From assembly GCF_018861755.1 (NCBI RefSeq), contig NZ_JAHLEF010000002.1, positions 186,001 to 250,000 on the forward strand: a stretch of DNA of 64,000 bases. The letters are read 5' to 3'. Source of the stretch: Clostridium sp. CF012 (GTDB taxonomy: Bacteria; Bacillota; Clostridia; Clostridiales; Clostridiaceae). This document shows positions 61,745 to 64,000 of the stretch, piece by piece. The position numbers and the translations under genes are program-made. A model generated the notes under the pieces. The model had not been told where the DNA came from, made no database searches, and saw nothing but the letters and a program-made list of their open reading frames with translations. Each line of letters begins with the position of its first letter. The stretch's first letter is position 1.

Positions 61745-62512
61745 CTATTTTTTTAAGATGCCTAGGTCATAATCCAGATATTTACTTATAGAATTCAAAA
61801 GGGATTCATCTCCATCCAAAAGTCTTAGTGCAAGCCAATTAGTATTAATTTTATCCATAAAAATTGAATTGAGCATTGGGGTGAGCTTCTGAATCTCCGC
61901 TGTAATGCTCTTAGGATATTGAATTTGTACTGGGCAGGTATGAATTTTATTAGTGCATAAATCATATATGTTGTCTTTCAAAATATGCATTCCTATATTA
62001 CTTCTAGCAGTAGTTGGTACAACTGGAATACCTAATTCCTTTGATAAGGCCTCAATATTTATTCTTATATTTTTACTTTTAGCCTCATCCATGAGGTTTA
62101 TGCAAGCTACTACATTACCCGTAATCTCCATTACCTGCAAAAGCAAGTTCAAATTTCTCTCAATACAGGTGGCATCCAAAACCACCACTGTTACATCTGG
62201 CTTTCCAAAACATATAAAGTCTCTAGCTACTATTTCTTCTACAGAACTTGCGAGAAGAGAATAAGTGCCTGGTAAATCCACAATAATAAAGTCTGTTTCT
62301 CTATGACTATATTTCCCTTGAGAGTTTACTACAGTTTTACCTGGCCAATTTCCTGTATGTTGATGAAGTCCTGTTAGTGCATTGAACACCGTACTTTTGC
62401 CTGTATTAGGATTTCCTGCAAGTGCAATTACGTAATCCTCTTCCTTTAATTTTTCTACATTAAATAGATCCTTTAACCCTTGCTTGGTGCTGGAACTGTG
62501 AGTTAGCCCCAT
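61745..62512 (-). CDS. feoB: Ferrous iron transporter FeoB, GTPase part
   Basis: 255 residues. G-protein motifs: G1 GNPNTGKST (33-41), G3 DLPG (79-82), G4 NLMD (139-142) and a G5-like TTARSN. Helices after about residue 175 fit the GDI domain. The frame ends at a normal TAG after YDLGILKK. In a standard FeoB this domain runs into the membrane part in one chain; here it should act as a soluble GTPase that pairs with the membrane protein. A 22-residue N-terminal extension precedes the G domain. AAGGGG precedes the ATG. Confidence 0.92.
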   Translation of the reverse strand: MGLTHSSSTKQGLKDLFNVEKLKEEDYVIALAGNPNTGKSTVFNALTGLHQHTGNWPGKTVVNSQGKYSHRETDFIIVDLPGTYSLLASSVEEIVARDFICFGKPDVTVVVLDATCIERNLNLLLQVMEITGNVVACINLMDEAKSKNIRINIEALSKELGIPVVPTTARSNIGMHILKDNIYDLCTNKIHTCPVQIQYPKSITAEIQKLTPMLNSIFMDKINTNWLALRLLDGDESLLNSISKYLDYDLGILKK

Positions 62513-62579
62513 ATTTCTTCCCCTTTTCTATTGCTATTTGCATCCTTTTACTTTACAGATTGCCATGTCAGAGTTGCTT

Positions 62580-62819
62580 CTATATGTGTCTTACCATAAT
62601 ATTCTTTGCTTCTTCCTCTCTTAGTGCAATACAAGTGTCTCTTATAAGGTAGGCAGTAGGATCTCCAAAGGGACTTTGTCTAAGCACATGGATAATAGTA
62701 TTTGGTACTATCCCTAAATCCAGCATTCGTTGTCTTGATAAGCCTATTGAACATAATTCTACCACTTGGACCTTTTTGCCTACGGCAATTTCTGTTAGTT
62801 TTATTGATGTATTTTCCAT
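62580..62819 (-). CDS. feoA: Ferrous iron transport protein FeoA
   Basis: 79 residues, an SH3-like beta barrel: LTEIAVGKKVQVVEL, the GLSRQRMLDLGIVPNT core and DPTAYLIRDTCIALREEEA. It is required for FeoB activity. It is the first gene of the feoA-feoB operon, with AGAGGTG upstream. A full Fur box was not found in the upstream 100 nt. Confidence 0.92.
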   Translation of the reverse strand: MENTSIKLTEIAVGKKVQVVELCSIGLSRQRMLDLGIVPNTIIHVLRQSPFGDPTAYLIRDTCIALREEEAKNIMVRHI

Positions 62820-62950
62820 TTTATCACCTCTTCGCTAAGTTAAGGTATTTAGGCACATGATAATAACTAAGATGCCAAAGGCGATAGTATATTTATTGGA
62901 ATGTGCCTTTGCATTATATTATGAATTTAAAGTTGAAATCGTCACTGAAA

Positions 62951-63002
62951 ATAAAAAAAGTATAACCCATGTAAAATTAATTTTACGTGGGTTATACTTT
63001 TC
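62951..63002 (-). terminator. Terminator of the serine hydrolase gene
   Basis: AAAGTATAACCCA-t-GTAAAAT pairs with its complement (one mismatch) and on the minus strand is followed by TTTTTTTAT. Confidence 0.9.
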
Positions 63003-63081
63003 TTATATGCCAAAATATATTCTGGCATACATGCTTTAAATATTTTAAATCTCATAATTACTCTAGAGTACTTGTCCCTTA

Positions 63082-64000
63082 TTATTCTTGGGCTTCATAT
63101 ACAAGCTTAGACACTTGTGCGATAACTTCATTTGCTTCGGTCAGGTTCTGTGTGAAAACTACAAGAATATATGGATTTTCCTTATTTACAATGGCAATAT
63201 CGTTTACACATTCGCCATAGTCGCCTATTTTATGAGCTACAATTGCCTTAGGAATATACTTATCTATCCTATCATGATACTCTGTTTTTTTCATGGTTTC
63301 AATCATAGCACTGTAGTATTTATTTTTATCAAGATTTAAATATAATTTTTCTAAGATTTTAAAAGAATCCTTTGGTGTAGTATTATTTCCACTATGTACT
63401 ATAGGATGTGCAACGATTTTTTCGATATAATCATATTTATTTTCATTACCTACTTTTCTTAAAATCATATTTATAGCTATATTGTCCGAATACCTAATCG
63501 AATAGTCACTTAAGGTCTTGAGTGCAATAGGTTTACTTAAATCCGTTTCTTGAAGTATTCCTGCACCTTCTTCGAAATCGCCTTCTTTAAATAATAATTT
63601 TTCGTTTATATCAATTTTTTGTTCCTGAACCATATCATACATAAGCATGTTTATAGGTACTTTTATTGTACTAGCCGCTACGAACTGTTTGTCCTGATTT
63701 ATTTCAATAAATTTTTTAGAATTTATATCATAGTAAACTAAACCAACTTTGTTTATATTTTCTCCTAAAAAAGTTTTAATCTCTTTTTCTAAGTTGTCTA
63801 ACTGAGCTTGTTTCACAGCATTTTCTGCTACTTTACTTAGCTTGTGCTCTAATTCCTGTTTATACACTAGATCTTCATAGTCCATTTTAGATATGGCTTT
63901 GGATATTCCATAATTATTACTTTTATTATAAGTGGAAATATAATCAAACGTAGCAATATTTTCTCTAGCTACTATGGGCTGTTTACTTATACTTAATGTT
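63082..64000 (-). CDS. Beta-lactamase-fold serine hydrolase (5' end outside the window)
   Basis: The frame is open from the window end to a stop at 63082, so at least 306 residues are present and the start lies beyond 64000. An internal ATG at 63885 has no ribosome binding site and is not taken as the start. Penicillin-binding/class A beta-lactamase motifs: Ser-x-x-Lys in ASTIKVP, Ser-Asp-Asn in RYSDNIAIN, and Lys-Ile-Gly in AHKIGDYG in place of the usual KTG. The first part, which contains TLSISKQPIVARENIATF, is outside the catalytic fold. It may be a D,D-peptidase-like or autolysin-related enzyme rather than a true beta-lactamase. Confidence 0.85.
   Translation of the reverse strand, partial: TLSISKQPIVARENIATFDYISTYNKSNNYGISKAISKMDYEDLVYKQELEHKLSKVAENAVKQAQLDNLEKEIKTFLGENINKVGLVYYDINSKKFIEINQDKQFVAASTIKVPINMLMYDMVQEQKIDINEKLLFKEGDFEEGAGILQETDLSKPIALKTLSDYSIRYSDNIAINMILRKVGNENKYDYIEKIVAHPIVHSGNNTTPKDSFKILEKLYLNLDKNKYYSAMIETMKKTEYHDRIDKYIPKAIVAHKIGDYGECVNDIAIVNKENPYILVVFTQNLTEANEVIAQVSKLVYEAQE

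Noticed and set aside
61678-61745. FeoB split as a sequencing frameshift
   Set aside because: The GTPase gene ends in frame after a natural C-terminal helix, and the second gene has its own ribosome binding site and start 66 nt on; a frameshift would leave overlapping frames.
62820-62960. Fur box before feoA
   Set aside because: Only a partial GATAAT-like match (TGATAATAACTA) is present, too weak to call.

Overview
The window is AT-rich DNA from a low-GC Gram-positive anaerobe, most likely a Clostridium of the sensu stricto (cluster I) group. This rests on the gene set (AddAB and SbcCD instead of RecBCD, ctfAB-type acetoacetate CoA-transferase, AtoE, clostridial Feo genes, a SleB-family hydrolase behind a c-di-AMP riboswitch), strong purine-rich ribosome binding sites and frequent TTG/GTG starts. 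The species cannot be named from the sequence alone. No rRNA, tRNA, CRISPR array, phage or intact transposase was seen.

Layout. 1-4.4 kb: the tail of an unknown gene, a surface polysaccharide-deacetylase-like protein, a flippase, and a LysM/SleB cell-wall hydrolase controlled by a ydaO-type (c-di-AMP) riboswitch. 4.5-10.6 kb, minus strand: a beta-helix protein, a large transglutaminase-like protein and a nucleotide-sugar dehydrogenase. 10.9-11.8 kb, plus strand: a TraX-family membrane protein, followed by a duplicated fragment of the beta-helix gene. 12.5-14.4 kb: a CapD/WbpM-type dehydratase. 15.1-36.0 kb, minus strand: 19 tightly spaced genes with no terminator visible between them, from an initiating sugar-phosphate transferase (35962) to a beta-helix protein (15092) and a strong terminator at 15042-15087. 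This reads as one exopolysaccharide operon. It makes GDP-fucose (manC, gmd, fcl), UDP-glucose and UDP-galactose (galU, galE), assembles a repeat unit with five further glycosyltransferases, decorates it with acetyl and pyruvyl groups, and exports and polymerises it by Wzx/Wzy. The set resembles that needed for colanic acid.

36.0-41.4 kb is a looser region: a leader/intergenic stretch, a family of roughly 240-bp long inverted-repeat elements (two full copies starting 3-7 nt after the stop codons of yihY-like and sbcC genes), a nitrilase, a VanZ-like protein, a broken acetyltransferase, a cluster of three DnaA-box sequences, and a DUF1294 protein. 41.4-54.1 kb is a DNA-repair operon, addB-addA-sbcD-sbcC. 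54.5-57.3 kb holds a short-chain fatty acid transporter facing a CoA-transferase pair. 57.8-60.0 kb has a ComFB-like protein and a phosphoglucomutase that would feed glucose-1-phosphate to galU. 60.0-62.8 kb has a REP-like repeat cluster with a perfect 54-bp palindrome, then a Feo iron-uptake operon in which FeoB is split into a GTPase and a membrane protein. The window ends inside a beta-lactamase-fold serine hydrolase.

The points most worth following up are the long inverted-repeat element family with paired changes between copies, the 54-bp palindrome with its direct repeats, the split FeoB, the DnaA-box cluster, the colanic-acid-like operon, and the transglutaminase/beta-helix gene pair with its duplicated remnant.
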